Notes: a model not told the origin generated them from the sequence alone. Positions 1 through 11,641 are shown, numbered from the stretch's first letter. The stretch is DNA of 64,000 nt from Candidatus Stammera capleta (GCA_015134315.1 CP043973.1:151611-215610); one strand, 5' to 3'. Program-made: numbers and translations.

Positions 1-854
1 AATTTCATCATTAATAATCTTAATTTATTAATAGCATTTTTTTCTAATTGTCTTATTCTTTCCGCTGAAATATTATAATAATTAGCTAATTTTTTTAAAG
101 TAATTTTTTTTTTATTTAATCACCTTAACTTAATTATATTTTTACTTCTATCGTCTAAACACATAAAAGATAGTTTTAATTTCTTTAAAATATACTTTTT
201 TCAATTTAAATATTCAAAATTTCTTGTAAAATTTGAATATTTATCTCATATTTCAATATTATGAAAATTATTATTATTATAATTTATATCTTCTTTATTA
301 ATATTTAAATTAATATCTTTAGAAAACATTCTAGCTTCCATTTCATAAACATCTTTTTTAGAAACAGATAACTTTTTAGAAATATTTTTTATTTCTCTAT
401 TATCAAACCATCCTATCTTTTTTTTTATTTTTCTTAAATTAAAAAATAATTTACGTTGTGATTTAGTAGTAGCTATTTTAACTATTCGCCAATTTTTTAA
501 AATAAATTCATATATTTCAGCTTTAATTCAATAAATAGCAAAAGAAATTAATCTAATTTTAAAAGAAGGATTAAATTTATTAACGGCTTTAATTAAACCT
601 ATATTACCTTCTTGAATTAAATCAGCTATAGATAAACCATAACCAGAATAATTTTTTGCAATATTTACAACAAAACGTAAATTTAAAATTATTAATGTCT
701 TAGCAAATTTAAAATCTTTTAAATAATAAAATTTACTTAATAAATTATATTCTTTATCAAAAGATAAAATAGGAAAAGAATTTACTATATATATATAAGC
801 ATCTAAACTTCCTAAATTAAATATATTAAAATTACTAATTTCAGTAATTGACAT
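1..854 (-). CDS. rpoH: RNA polymerase sigma-32 (heat-shock sigma factor), 3' end outside window
   Basis: Directs RNA polymerase to heat-shock promoters. The frame from ATG at 854 runs to the window edge, about 284 codons, almost the full length of E. coli RpoH (284 aa), so only a few residues and the stop are missing. Region 2 ([19 protein letters not shown]) is near residues 75-95. The RpoH-specific box QRKLFFNLR lies at about 133-141 and separates it from RpoD. The C-terminal region 4 helix-turn-helix ([13 protein letters not shown]) is present. Several Trp are coded by TGA, the first at 528-530. It is divergent from rsmD; E. coli has rpoH-ftsXEY-rsmD in the same orientations, so the fts genes appear lost. 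Identity is very secure. Confidence 0.95.
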
Positions 855-1130
855 ACATATTCTCTTAAATAAAATATATCATTAAATATAAATTAAAATT
901 TATAATTATAATATATAAAATATTAAACATTAATATAATTAATAATTTAATTAAATAAATAAATAATATAATATATATATATATATAAATATATAATAAA
1001 TAATAAATAGTTATTTTTTTTTATATAAATAATTTATCATTAATATATTATAATTAATATTTGAAAAAATTACTATTTAAATAAATAATTTAATATAATT
1101 AAAATATATCTATAAATATATAATATATAC
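855..1130. other. AT-rich divergent intergenic region between rpoH and rsmD
   Basis: Nearly pure A/T with an alternating AT tract at about 970-988. It must carry the promoters of both divergent genes, but in this composition no -35/-10 pair stands out. No gene or RNA is visible. An AGAGA stretch just upstream of the rpoH ATG could serve as a weak ribosome binding site. Confidence 0.5.
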
Positions 1131-1673
1131 ATGAAAATTATATCTGGAATATATAAAGGTAAAAAAATTTATACAATTAAAAATAAAATACTTAAACCTA
1201 CTACATCAATAATTAAAAAAATATTATTTGAATGATTAAATCCATTTATAAAAAATAAAATATGTCTAGATTGTTTCGCAGGAACAGGATCGTTAAGTTT
1301 AGAATCATTATCAAGAAAAGCTAAACATGTAACTTTAATAGAAAAAAATTATAAAATAACTAAATTAATAAAAAAAAATTTTAAAAATATAAAAACAAAA
1401 TATTTTAAAATATATAAAAATAATTCAATAAAATGAATTAAAAAAAATAAAAAACAATTTGATATAATATTTATAGACCCACCTTATAATAATAATTATA
1501 TAAATAATATAATACAAATATTAAAAGAAAAAAAAATAATTAAAAAACAAATATTAGTATGTATAGAAACTTTTAAAAATAATAATAATATATTTATACC
1601 TAAAAAATGATTTTTATATAAAAAAAAAATTAAAAATTCTACTAAATTATTAATTTATATTATAAATAATTAA
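1131..1673 (+). CDS. rsmD: 16S rRNA (guanine-966-N2)-methyltransferase RsmD
   Basis: Methylates G966 of 16S rRNA during 30S assembly. 180 aa, slightly shorter than E. coli RsmD (198). The N-terminus MKIISGIYKGKKI matches the family start. KPTTSIIKKILFEWL follows (family RPTTDRVRETLFNWL, its Trp here TGA). The SAM-binding loop is CLDCFAGTGSLSLESLSR and the catalytic motif IV is DPPY. In a genome this small, retention of a non-essential rRNA methylase is notable, but RlmB and RsmA are also kept. Start and TAA stop are unambiguous. Confidence 0.93.
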
Positions 1674-2002
1674 TAAATAATTTATTAAAACAAAATAATT
1701 AAATTAAATAAAATTAAAAAATAAATTTGTAATTTAATAAAAAAATATTAATTATATTAATATATTTTTTTTATTAAAAAATATTTATATAAATAAATAA
1801 TATATATATAAAAAATATTAATTAATATTAAATTTTAATAAATATAATAAAAAATTTTAATTAAATTGTAAAATATTTTAAATATATATTTTTGATAAAT
1901 AAATATTTAAATATAAACAAATGTATTAAGTATTAATTAATAAACTAAATTAATATAAATTTAATACTAAAATATATAATAAATATAATTATAATATATA
2001 AA
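1674..2002. other. Non-coding spacer upstream of dnaB
   Basis: 329 bases of almost pure A/T with no frame of meaningful length in either strand, no tRNA and no GC-containing hairpin. It may be the remains of one or more eroded genes and must hold the dnaB promoter if rsmD is not co-transcribed. Nothing specific can be named. Confidence 0.5.
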
Positions 2003-3385
2003 ATGCAAAATTTTAAAACAAATATTTACAATAATAAAAATATAAATATACCTCCCTTCTCTGTAGAAGCAGAACAATCAGTATTAGGAGGACTAATGCT
2101 AGATAATGAAAAATGAGAAAATATATATGAAATAATTAATTTAGAAGATTTTTTTAATAAATCACACCAAATAATATTTAATGAAATGCAAAAATTATCT
2201 GAATCATACAAACCTATAGATTTAATTACATTATCAGAATCTTTAAAAAAAAATAAAAAATTAAATATAATAGGTGGATTTGAATATTTAGCAGAATTAT
2301 CACAAAATATACCAAGTTTATCCAATATAAATTATTATGCGGAAATAATTAAAGAAAAATCTATATTAAGAGAAATAATTAATATTTCTAATGAAATTAT
2401 AATGTATGGTTTTAATCCACAAGGAAAAAACAGCAAAGATATCATAGATTTAGCAGAATCAAAAATTTTTAAAATATCTGAAAAAAGATTAATTAAAGAT
2501 AACAAACCAATAAATATAAAAAATATCATTAAAAATACTAAATATAAAATAAAAAAATTATATAAAAATCCTAAAAAAGAAATCACAGGAATAGATACAG
2601 GATATATAGATTTAAACAAAAAAACATTTGGATTTCAAAAATCTGATTTAATAATAATAGCCGCAAGGCCATCAATGGGTAAAACAACTTTTGCAATGAA
2701 TATATGCGAAAATATAGCTATGTCACAAAATAAACCAATATTAATATTTAGTTTAGAAATGTCATCCGAACAAATATTAATTAGATTAATTGCTTCATTA
2801 TCTAGAGTAAACCAAAATAAAATTAAAACTGGTAAAATAAACAATAATGAATGAATAAGAATATCAAGTACAATAAAATTATTAGAAAAAAAAAAAAATA
2901 TATTTATAGATGATTCATGTAATCTTACACCTACTGATATTAGATCAAGAACTAGAAAAATTTATAGAGAAAACAAAGGATTAAGTATAGTAATGATAGA
3001 TTACTTACAACTAATGAAATCATCAACATATTTAGATAATAGAACTTTAGAAATAGCTGACATATCAAGATCATTAAAACTTTTAGCTAAAGAATTAAAA
3101 ATTCCTATAATAGCATTATCGCAATTAAATAGATCATCAGAACAAAGATCAGATAAAAGACCTTTAAATTCTGATTTAAGAGAATCAGGTTCTATAGAAC
3201 AAGATGCAGATTTAATTATATTTATATATAGAGATGAATTATATAATGAAAACTCAGAAATGAAAGGTATAGCAGAAATAATAATAGGAAAACAAAGAAA
3301 CGGTCCAACAGGAACAATACATTTAATGTTTAATGGAAAAATTTCAAGATTTGATAATTATACTTCTACACAATATAATTACTAA
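2003..3385 (+). CDS. dnaB: Replicative DNA helicase DnaB
   Basis: Hexameric 5'-3' helicase that unwinds DNA at the replication fork. 460 aa against 471 in E. coli. The N-terminal domain starts with PPFSVEAEQSVLGGLMLDN. The RecA-like ATPase domain has Walker A ARPSMGKTTFAMN at about 220-232 and a later IVMIDYLQLM (Walker B/H4 region). SQLNRSSEQRSDKRP and DLRESGSIEQDADLI are the typical DnaB motifs. Two in-frame TGA codons (in EKWENI and NNEWIRIS) would split it under the standard code. An A13 run lies inside the gene at 2886-2898. Followed by ssb after 66 bases, so the two may be co-transcribed. Confidence 0.96.
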
Positions 3386-3451
3386 AATATAAAAAATAAA
3401 ATATATTTTATGATAAAATAAATTTATTTAAAAATAAAATAATATAAAAAT

Positions 3452-3928
3452 ATGGCTAGTAAAGGTATTAATAAAGTAATATTGATAGGAAATTTAGGTC
3501 AAAATCCAGAAACAAGATATACTTCAAATGGTAATACTATAACTAATTTAAATATTGCTACTTCTGAAATATGAAAAGATAAAAATACAGGAGAAAATAA
3601 AGAAAAAATTGAATGACATAGAATAATATTATTTGGAAAATTAGCTGAAATAGCATCAGAATACTTAACAAAAGGATCGCAAATATATATAGAAGGATCA
3701 TTACAAACTAGAAAATGACAAGACAAAAATGGAAATGAAAGATATATTACAGAAGTTATAGTTAATATGAATGGAACTATGCAGATGCTAGGATCAAAAA
3801 ATAATAAAAGAAATAATAAAACAAATAAAACACATAATAACAAAAATAATAATAAAATTATAAATAAAAAAAATATTAAAGAACAATCAGAAGATATATC
3901 AATAGATTTTGATGATATACCTTTTTAA
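3452..3928 (+). CDS. ssb: Single-stranded DNA-binding protein
   Basis: Coats single-stranded DNA at the fork. 158 aa. The N-terminal OB-fold begins [20 protein letters not shown], is followed by [19 protein letters not shown] (Trp = TGA), and the middle is an Asn/Lys-rich linker. The last residues, DIPF preceded by acidic residues, are the conserved tip that recruits partner proteins in gammaproteobacteria. That tip is intact despite the low-complexity linker, which suggests selection for partner binding. Lies between dnaB and rpsA on the same strand. Confidence 0.95.
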
Positions 3929-3981
3929 AATATAAATAATATTTATTTTAATAAAATAATAATAAATTAAAATATAAAAAA

Positions 3982-5622
3982 ATGATAGATATATTTGATA
4001 AATTATTTAATAAAATAATTAAAAAAACAAAAACAAAATATGGGTCAATTATAAAAGGCAAAGTAATTGATATAAAAAATAATAATGTGATTATAGATTC
4101 AGGATTAAAATCAGAATCATATATTCCAATAGAAGAATTTAAAAATTATAAGGGAAAAATAAAAATAAAAATAAAAGATACAATAAAATTATTTATAGAT
4201 AATTTTGAATCAGGTAATGGACAAACAATACTCTCAAGAGAAAAAGCAAAAAAATATGAAATATGAAATAATCTAGAAACATCATATACACAATCTAAAA
4301 TAATTAAAGGAATAATAACTAATAGAGTAAAAGGAGGTTTTACAGTAGATGTTGATGGAGTAAAATCTTTTTTACCAGGTTCTTTAATAGATATAAAACC
4401 TGTTAAAGATACTACAGTATTAGAAGGAAAATTACTAGATTTTAAAGTTATAAAATTAGATAAAAAAAATAATAATATTGTATTATCTAGAAAAGCAGCT
4501 ATTATAAATGATAATAATATAGAAAAAAAAAAATTACTTAAAAAAATATACGAAGGGTCTGTTATTAAAGGAATAGTAAAAAATTTAACAGATTATGGAG
4601 CTTTTATAGATTTAGGAAATCTAGATGGATTATTACACATAACAGATATATCTTGAAAAAGAATAAGACATCCTAATGAAATTTTAAAAATAGGAGAAGA
4701 AATAAAAATAAAAATAATAAAATTTGATAAAGAAAAAAATAGAGTATCATTAGGATTAAAACAATTAACTAAAGACCCATGGAAAAACATAAAAAATAAA
4801 TATCCAAAAAATACTAAAATAAAAGGAAAAATTACTAATTTAACAAATTATGGATGTTTTATAGAAATTAAAGAAGGAATTGAAGGATTGGCACATATAT
4901 CAGAAATAGACTGAATAAATAAAAATATAAATCCGTTCAAAATTTTTAATATAGGACAAAAAATTGAAGCAGTAATATTAAAAATTGATAAAACTAAAAG
5001 AAGAATATCATTAGGAATAAAACAATGCAAACCAAATCCATGAATAAATTTCAGTAAAAAATATAATAAAGGAGATATTATAAAAGGAAAAATAAAATCA
5101 ATAACAGATTTTGGAATATTTATAGGATTTAAAGAAGGAATAGATGGATTAATACATAGTTCAGATATTTCATGAAATATAAATAATGAATTTAATATTA
5201 ATAATATATATAAAAAAGGAATTACAATTAAAACAAAAATTTTACAAATAGATGTTAATAAAGAAAGAATATCATTAGGTATTAAACAATTAAAAGAAGA
5301 TCCTTTTAATAAATATTTATTATTTAAAAAAAATAAATTAATAAACTGTAAAGTTATTGAAATCAAAAAAAAATTAATTAAAGTATTAATAGAAGATAGT
5401 ATAATAGGATTAATAAATATAACTAAAGATAATAAAAATATAATTAAAAATATAAATATAAATAATATTATAAAAACTAAAATTATTAAAATAGATAAAA
5501 ATAATAGATTAATAAACTTAAAAATTTTTAAAGATAAAACTATAAAAAAACAAATTAAGATTAAAGAAAAAAATTGTTTTAATACAATGATAGAAGCATT
5601 TAAAAAAGCAAAATCTAAATAA
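3982..5622 (+). CDS. rpsA: 30S ribosomal protein S1
   Basis: Binds mRNA and helps the 30S subunit load AU-rich leaders, which should matter here because all leaders are AU-rich. 546 aa, close to E. coli (557), with the full row of six S1-type repeats. Repeats 3-5 are clearest (for example [20 protein letters not shown], then [20 protein letters not shown], then [19 protein letters not shown]), and the last is degenerate. Several Trp in the repeats are TGA. Its last 8 bases overlap the 3' end of the convergent dusA gene. Confidence 0.95.
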
Positions 5623-6652
5623 ATCCTTTAAAAATAAAATATATAAAATCTAAATAATTATTAAAATTATCAAAATAATTAATAGAATTTAATATTCTTC
5701 TTTTAAAAATATAAGCATATTTAATATTATTAAATATATATATAATATGTTTGATAATATTAAATAAATTATTACAATTATTTTTTTGTATAATCATATA
5801 ATTATATAGTTTATAAAAAATAAATATAATAAATTTTGATATCTTATTATTTTTAAAAAATAATCTTTGATTAAAATTATCTAATTCATATGAATTAATA
5901 TAATTATTATTAATAATATAATTTTTAATAGCTACTAAAAATAATGGATTATAATATATACCTCTGCCTATCATAACACCATCAACATTTAATAAATGAG
6001 ATTCAATATCAAATAAATTTTTAATATTTCCATTAATTATAATATTTAAATAAGGTAAATCTTTTTTTAATTTATAAACAATATCATAATTTAAAACAGG
6101 TTTATTTAAATTCATATACGTAGAAAAATTATTTTTTAATATATTCCTAGCATGAATAATAAATTTTTTACATGAAGTATGTAAAGAAATATTACCAATA
6201 AAATCTAATAAATAATTGTAGGAAACATTATATAAACCTGTTCTATGTTTTAATGAAATTATTAAATTAGAAATATTACTTGCTTCTTTAATAGAATTTA
6301 AACAATCAATAACTATATTACAATGATTCATCAAAAATACACCAAAATTACATTTTTTTGCTCGTCTAGAAGAACAACCTAAATTAAAATTAATTTCACG
6401 AAATTTAAATATATTTATTAATTTAATGCATTTATATAAATCTTTATAATTATTTCCAACAAACTGAATAATAGTATTTTTACTATTTAATTGACTCAAA
6501 AATATTCTATAATATTTATAATTATATAAAAACGATGAAGTATGCATCATACCGGTATATATATAAATATCATTCATTAATAATCTATAAAAATAATAAC
6601 TATGTAAATCTAAATATTTAAATAATGGTGCTAAAAAAATATTATTTTTCAT
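5615..6652 (-). CDS. dusA: tRNA-dihydrouridine synthase A
   Basis: FMN enzyme that reduces uridines in the tRNA D-loop. 345 aa, uninterrupted. The N-terminus IFLAPLFKYLDLHSYYF follows the family pattern. NFNLGCSSRRAKKCNFG contains the catalytic Cys (family NVGCPSDRVQ). Also seen are IISLKHRTGL (family VKTRIGID), KKFIIHARN (family FIIHAR) and the FMN phosphate region NGNIKN and GVMIGRGIYYNP. The HAR and MIGR motifs favour DusA over DusB or DusC. In E. coli dusA lies near dnaB. The TAG stop overlaps the end of rpsA by 8 bases. Confidence 0.9.
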   Translation of the reverse strand: MKNNIFLAPLFKYLDLHSYYFYRLLMNDIYIYTGMMHTSSFLYNYKYYRIFLSQLNSKNTIIQFVGNNYKDLYKCIKLINIFKFREINFNLGCSSRRAKKCNFGVFLMNHCNIVIDCLNSIKEASNISNLIISLKHRTGLYNVSYNYLLDFIGNISLHTSCKKFIIHARNILKNNFSTYMNLNKPVLNYDIVYKLKKDLPYLNIIINGNIKNLFDIESHLLNVDGVMIGRGIYYNPLFLVAIKNYIINNNYINSYELDNFNQRLFFKNNKISKFIIFIFYKLYNYMIIQKNNCNNLFNIIKHIIYIFNNIKYAYIFKRRILNSINYFDNFNNYLDFIYFIFKGFI

Positions 6653-6662
6653 TTAAATTATA

Positions 6663-7967
6663 TTAAATATTAAAATTAATATATTTAATTCCATTCATAT
6701 ATTTGATTAAAACTTTTGGAATTTTAATAATTTTATTTTCAATTTGAAAATTTTCTAAAATAGCTATTAATGTTCTACCTACAGCTAAACCTGAACCATT
6801 AATAATATGTACAAATTTTTTTTTATTTTCCATGATATCATAATATTTTATATTTATTCTTCTGGATTGAAAATCAGAAGTATTAGAGCAAGATGATACC
6901 TCTAAAAATTTTCTACTAACTGGTGATCAAAATTCTATATCATAAGTTTTGCAAGAACTGAAACCCATTGATCCTGTAGATAATAAAACTCTTCTATAAG
7001 GTATTTTCATTAATTGTAAAATTTTTTCTGCATTATTTGTTAATTTTTCTAAAGATGATTGTGAACAATCAGGTTTAACTATCTGTATTAATTCAACTTT
7101 ATCAAATTGATTTAATCTTACAAGACCTCTGCTCTTTTTTCCATAAGAAACAGGTTCTGCTCTAAAACAAGGAGTATTAGATACTAATTTAATAGGCAAT
7201 TCAATTTCTTTAAATATTTTATTTTTAAATAAATTTATTAAAGCAACTTCTGATGTAGGTATTAAAGCAAACTTATTATATTTTAAGTCATTATTTTTAT
7301 ATATATAAAATATATTATTACTAAATTTAGGTAATTGACCAGCATTATATAAAGAATCAATTTTTACTATATAAGGTACATAAATTTCACTATAATTATT
7401 CTTATTTATATGATAATTTATCATAAATTGTGATATAGCTCTATATAACATAGCTATAACATTTTTCATAACAACAAAAGAAGAACCGCTTAAAAACGAT
7501 GATTGTTTGAAGTTTAAACTATCATTAGATTCACATAATTCAATATGATCTAAAATTTTAAAACTATAATTTTTATTATAATTACCTCAATAACTAATAA
7601 TCTTGTTATTTTTATCATTACTACCAATAGGTACATCTTTTAAAGGAATATTAGGTATATTCAATAAATATTTATTTAATTTTATAAATAATATTTTTAT
7701 TTTTTTTTTTTTAAATATAATATTTTCTTTAATTAATTTAATAAAACTGCTTAAATAAATAATATCATTTTTATTATTTTTATAAAAAAAATATTTATTA
7801 GATAAATAATTTTTTCTAGATTGTAAAAATTCTATATCATTTTTGATTTTTTTATAATCAAAATAAATTTCTAAAAATAAATTTATATTAATATCATCCG
7901 GTAAACGATATTTAATTTTTTTTAAAAATTTATTTACATTATTAAATAATAATTTAATATTTAACAT
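6663..7967 (-). CDS. serS: Seryl-tRNA synthetase
   Basis: Charges tRNA-Ser. 434 aa (E. coli 430). The ATG at 7967 is preferred over an upstream in-frame ATG at 8054 because MLNIKLLFNNVNKFL matches the family start. An N-terminal Lys-rich coiled-coil arm follows. Motif 2 is TPCFRAEPVSYGKKSRGLVR, and the C-terminal motif 3 is NGSGLAVGRTLIAILEN. TGA codes Trp at about 6924. Divergent from trxB, as in the E. coli serS/trxB neighbourhood. Confidence 0.95.
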
Positions 7968-8056
7968 TAAAATTATATAATATTTTATATATTTAAAATT
8001 TATAATAATGTTATTATACTTCAATTTTATAAAATAATAAAAAATTAAATACAAAT

Positions 8057-9001
8057 ATGAAAAAAATATTTAAATTGTTAATTATAGGCGGGGGTCCGTC
8101 TGGGTATACCTCTGCAATATATTCAGCAAGATCTGGTCTTAAACCAATTTTAATAACAGGTATAAATGATGGTGGACAAATAATTAATTCAAATAATATA
8201 CAAAATTGACCTGGAAATTATAATAAAATAAATGGTTATAAATTAATGACAAATATGAAAAAACAAGCATTAAAATTTAATACTAAAATAATTAATGATG
8301 AAATAATTAAAATAAATTTTATTAAAAAACCATTTACAATATTAGGTAAAGTAAATACATATTATTCAAAAAGTATAATAATAGCTACTGGATGTAAACC
8401 TAGAATGTTAGGATTAAATATAGAAAAAAAATTATATGGAAAACAAATATCCACATGTACTAGTTGTGATGGGTATTTTTATAAAAATAAAATAGTAGCA
8501 GTAATAGGAGGGGGTAATAAAGCAGCAGAAGAATGCTTAACACTATGTAAATTTACCAAAAAAATATTTTTAATACATAGAAATAATAATCTAAAAATTG
8601 ATATGATTTTATATAAAAAATTAAAAAAAAAGATTAAACAAAATCAAATAATATTTATAAAAAACTATTTTATATATAAAATTAAAAAAATAAATAATAT
8701 GTTATTAATTAAAATAAAATCTATATTTAATAATAAAAAAAAAAAAATTTATATAAATGGATTATTTTTAGCAATAGGAAGTATACCAAATACTAATATA
8801 TTTAGTAAATATATAAAATTAAATAAAAATAAATATATAATTACAAATTATACAAATAATAAATATACATCAATGACAAATATTAGAGGAATATTTGCTT
8901 CAGGAGATGTCACAAATTACAAATATAAACAAATAATAACAGCTTGTTCTTCAGGATGCATAGCAGCATTAGATGTAGAAAATTACTTTAAAAATATATA
9001 A
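8057..9001 (+). CDS. trxB: Thioredoxin reductase
   Basis: NADPH- and FAD-dependent reduction of thioredoxin. 314 aa (E. coli 321). The FAD-binding start is LLIIGGGPSGYTSAIYSA. The redox-active pair is in STCTSCDGYFYKN (family CATCDG). The NADPH-binding motif is AVIGGGNKAAEECL, and the C-terminal FAD motif is GIFASGDVTN. The Trp in IQNWPGN is TGA. Heads a plus-strand run with infA, nusB, clpP, clpX and lon. It is one of the few redox enzymes in the window, which implies that a thioredoxin gene is kept elsewhere. Confidence 0.95.
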
Positions 9002-9065
9002 TACTTTAATTTATAAAAAAAATAATTTAAAATAAATAATATAATAAAATAAATTTAAATAAATC

Positions 9066-9287
9066 ATGATAAAAGAAAATAACATAGAAATAAAAGGAAT
9101 AATTATTGAAACGTTACCAAATACTATGTTTAAAGTAAAACTTGAAAATGGATTAATAATAATAGCACATATTTCAGGAAGAATGAGAAAAAATTATATA
9201 AGAATATTAAATGGGGATAAAGTTATAGTACAAATTACACCTTACGATTTAAAAAAAGGTAGAATAATTTTTAGAAATAAAAACTAA
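9066..9287 (+). CDS. infA: Translation initiation factor IF-1
   Basis: Occupies the ribosomal A site during initiation. 73 aa, standard length. The S1-like OB fold is clear: [20 protein letters not shown], then [16 protein letters not shown], then [18 protein letters not shown]. The family pattern ([19 protein letters not shown]) is almost unchanged, so this is among the best conserved proteins here. Next to trxB as in E. coli (infA-aat-cydCD-trxB), with the intervening genes lost. Confidence 0.97.
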   Translation: MIKENNIEIKGIIIETLPNTMFKVKLENGLIIIAHISGRMRKNYIRILNGDKVIVQITPYDLKKGRIIFRNKN

Positions 9288-9310
9288 TAATTAAATAAAT
9301 ATAATTTTAT

Positions 9311-9315
9311 GAGGA
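9311..9315 (+). promoter_or_regulatory. Shine-Dalgarno site of nusB
   Basis: GAGGA lies six bases upstream of a TTG codon at 9322. It complements the intact CCTCC anti-SD of the 16S gene in this window. It decides the start of nusB, because the only nearby ATG (9309) is in another frame and stops after seven codons. Confidence 0.7.
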
Positions 9316-9321
9316 ATATAA

Positions 9322-9750
9322 TTGAATTTTAAAAAAAACACAAAAACAAGAGAAATTGCTTTACAAATACTTTATTCATTAATGGTATCAAATAATAAAA
9401 ATATTAAGAAAAAAACTAATGAATTTAAAAATATAAAAAAAAATACATTACAAAAAATAAATACTAAATATTTATTTAAAATATTAAATGGAACTATAAA
9501 AAATATTAAATATATAAATAATATTTTAATAAAAAATATAGATAAAAAAACTAGATATATAGGATTAATAGAAAAATATATTTTATATATGGCTATATAT
9601 GAAATTAAAATTAAAAAAACCTTACCTTTAAAAGTTATAATAAATGAAAATATAGAATTAATAAAAAAATTTGGATCTAAAAATGACTATAAACTAATAA
9701 ATAGTATTTTACATAAAATATGTTTTAAAAAAAAAATAAACATTAATTAA
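9322..9750 (+). CDS. nusB: Transcription antitermination factor NusB
   Basis: Binds boxA RNA with NusE (S10) and supports rRNA transcription antitermination. 142 aa (E. coli 139). TREIALQILYSLM matches the family opening, and the C-terminal half has PLKVIINENIELIKKFGSKN (family VVINEAVELAKKFG). It starts at TTG, supported by the GAGGA site upstream; a TTG start is unusual in this window. Co-directional with clpP, as in E. coli (nusB ... clpP-clpX-lon). Its expected target, the rRNA operon, is in the same window. Confidence 0.9.
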   Translation: MNFKKNTKTREIALQILYSLMVSNNKNIKKKTNEFKNIKKNTLQKINTKYLFKILNGTIKNIKYINNILIKNIDKKTRYIGLIEKYILYMAIYEIKIKKTLPLKVIINENIELIKKFGSKNDYKLINSILHKICFKKKININ

Positions 9751-9831
9751 TAAAAATAAAATTTATTATTTATTAAATAATTTAATAAATACTTAAATAC
9801 ATTTATAAAATTATTGATAACAAAAAATAAA

Positions 9832-10368
9832 ATGAATGATATATATTTAAAATTATTAAAAAATAGAATAATATTTTTAACAGGAGTAATAGATAATAAT
9901 TTATCGAATAATGTAATTTCTAAATTATTATATTTAGAATATCAAAACAATAGAGAAGATATTTATATATATATAAATTCACCAGGTGGATTAGTTACAT
10001 CAGGAATGTCTATATATGATACAATGAAATTTATTAAACCAAGTATAAATACTATATGTATTGGACAAGCATGTTCAATGGCAGCATTTTTATTATCTTC
10101 AGGCAAAAAAAATAAAAGATTTAGTTTACCTAATTCTACTATAATGATACATCAACCTTTAGGTTCTTTTAAAGGACAAGCAACAGATATAAAAATACAA
10201 ACAAAAGAAATATTAAGAATTAAAAAAAATTTAATTAATATACTTTCTGAAAATACAGGAAATGAAATAAAACAAATTAAAAAAGATACTGAAAGAGATA
10301 AATATTTTACTGCAAAACAAGCACTAAATTATGGATTAATAGATAAAATAATAAAAAAATCAATTTAA
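9832..10368 (+). CDS. clpP: ATP-dependent Clp protease proteolytic subunit
   Basis: Serine peptidase that forms the degradation chamber of ClpXP. 178 aa from the ATG at 9832; a TTG six codons upstream (9814) is a possible alternative. The catalytic triad is visible: Ser in [15 protein letters not shown], His in TIMIHQPLG, Asp in [17 protein letters not shown], the oxyanion-loop region, is intact. Compared with E. coli (207 aa) the N-terminal propeptide is absent. Upstream of clpX by 20 bases, so the two form an operon. Confidence 0.95.
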   Translation: MNDIYLKLLKNRIIFLTGVIDNNLSNNVISKLLYLEYQNNREDIYIYINSPGGLVTSGMSIYDTMKFIKPSINTICIGQACSMAAFLLSSGKKNKRFSLPNSTIMIHQPLGSFKGQATDIKIQTKEILRIKKNLINILSENTGNEIKQIKKDTERDKYFTAKQALNYGLIDKIIKKSI

Positions 10369-10388
10369 TAAAATATATTATTAAAAAT

Positions 10389-11567
10389 ATGAATAATATA
10401 AAATATTATTATAAAAAAAAAATATGTAATATCTGTAAAAAAAACAAACTTGATATATTTATAAATGAAAATAAAAATTATATATGTAGTAAATGTTATA
10501 ATAAATTAAATAACAATAATAAAAAAATATATAAAAAAAATATAATAAATATTAATAAATTTAACCCTAAATCTTTTAAAAAAGAATTAGATAAATATAT
10601 TATAGGTCATAATAAAACTAAAAAACAAATATCTATATCAATATATAATCATTATAAAATGATTAATTATGATAAAAATAGTAAATATATAAATTTATAT
10701 AAACCTAATATATTATTAATAGGACCCACAGGAACCGGTAAAACTTTATTAGCTAAAACTATATCAAATATATTAAATATACCTATGGTAATTACAGACG
10801 CTACTACATTAACACAAGCAGGATATGTAGGTGATGATGTGGAAAATATATTATTAAGATTAATACAAAAATGCGAATATAATATTAAAAAAGCTGAATA
10901 CGGAATAATATATATAGATGAAATAGACAAAATAGCAAAAAAAACAAATAATATTTCAATAACAAGAGATGTATCTGGAGAAGGAGTTCAACAATCATTG
11001 TTAAAAATTATAGAAGGAACAATATCATTAATACCCATACATGGTGGAAGAAAACACCCACAACAAAATAATATTAAAATAAATACAAATAATATATTAT
11101 TTATATGCGGAGGTACATTTAATAAAATAAATAATATAATAAAAGAAAGATTAAATATAAATAATATAGGTTTTTATTTAAAAAAAAATAAAAAAAAAGA
11201 AAATAAAAATATAGAATATAAAGATATTATAAAATTTGGATTTATACCAGAATTTGTAGGAAGATTTTCTATAATCTCTAAACTAGAAAAATTAAAAATA
11301 AAACACTACATCAAAATATTAACAAAACCTAAAAATTCTATTATAGAATATTATAAAAAATTATTTAAATTAGAAAATGTTAATTTAATTTTTAAACAAG
11401 ATGCAATTAATAAAATTGCTGATATATCTATCAAATTAAACACAGGAGTTAGAGCATTAAAACATGTAATAGAAAAAATATTATTTAAAACAATGTATAA
11501 TATAAATTCAATAAATAAAAATGAAGTAATTGTTGATAATTATTTTATAAAAAATCAAAAATTATAA
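10389..11567 (+). CDS. clpX: Clp protease ATP-binding subunit ClpX
   Basis: AAA+ unfoldase that feeds substrates to ClpP. 392 aa (E. coli 424). The N-terminal zinc-binding domain keeps its four cysteines (CNICKK and CSKCYNK, residues about 13-36). Walker A is IGPTGTGKTLLAKT, Walker B IIYIDEIDKIAKK, sensor region RDVSGEGVQQSLLKIIEGT. The pore loop YVGDDVE is intact. The later GFIPEFVGRF and GVRALKHVIE are typical. The zinc domain recognises adaptors and some substrates, so its retention implies selective recognition and not just bulk degradation. Confidence 0.96.
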   Translation: MNNIKYYYKKKICNICKKNKLDIFINENKNYICSKCYNKLNNNNKKIYKKNIININKFNPKSFKKELDKYIIGHNKTKKQISISIYNHYKMINYDKNSKYINLYKPNILLIGPTGTGKTLLAKTISNILNIPMVITDATTLTQAGYVGDDVENILLRLIQKCEYNIKKAEYGIIYIDEIDKIAKKTNNISITRDVSGEGVQQSLLKIIEGTISLIPIHGGRKHPQQNNIKINTNNILFICGGTFNKINNIIKERLNINNIGFYLKKNKKKENKNIEYKDIIKFGFIPEFVGRFSIISKLEKLKIKHYIKILTKPKNSIIEYYKKLFKLENVNLIFKQDAINKIADISIKLNTGVRALKHVIEKILFKTMYNINSINKNEVIVDNYFIKNQKL

Positions 11568-11641
11568 AATTTATAAATGAAATATATTAAAATTAACAAT
11601 AAAATTAAAAAATTAATATTAAATTTAAATTTTATTTAATA

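Noticed and set aside
1-854. Genes interrupted by TGA read as pseudogenes (rpoH, dnaB, lon, ileS, fusA and many others)
   Set aside because: Frames continue in phase across TGA with full family length and conserved motifs on both sides, and TGA falls on conserved Trp. This is a code change, not decay.
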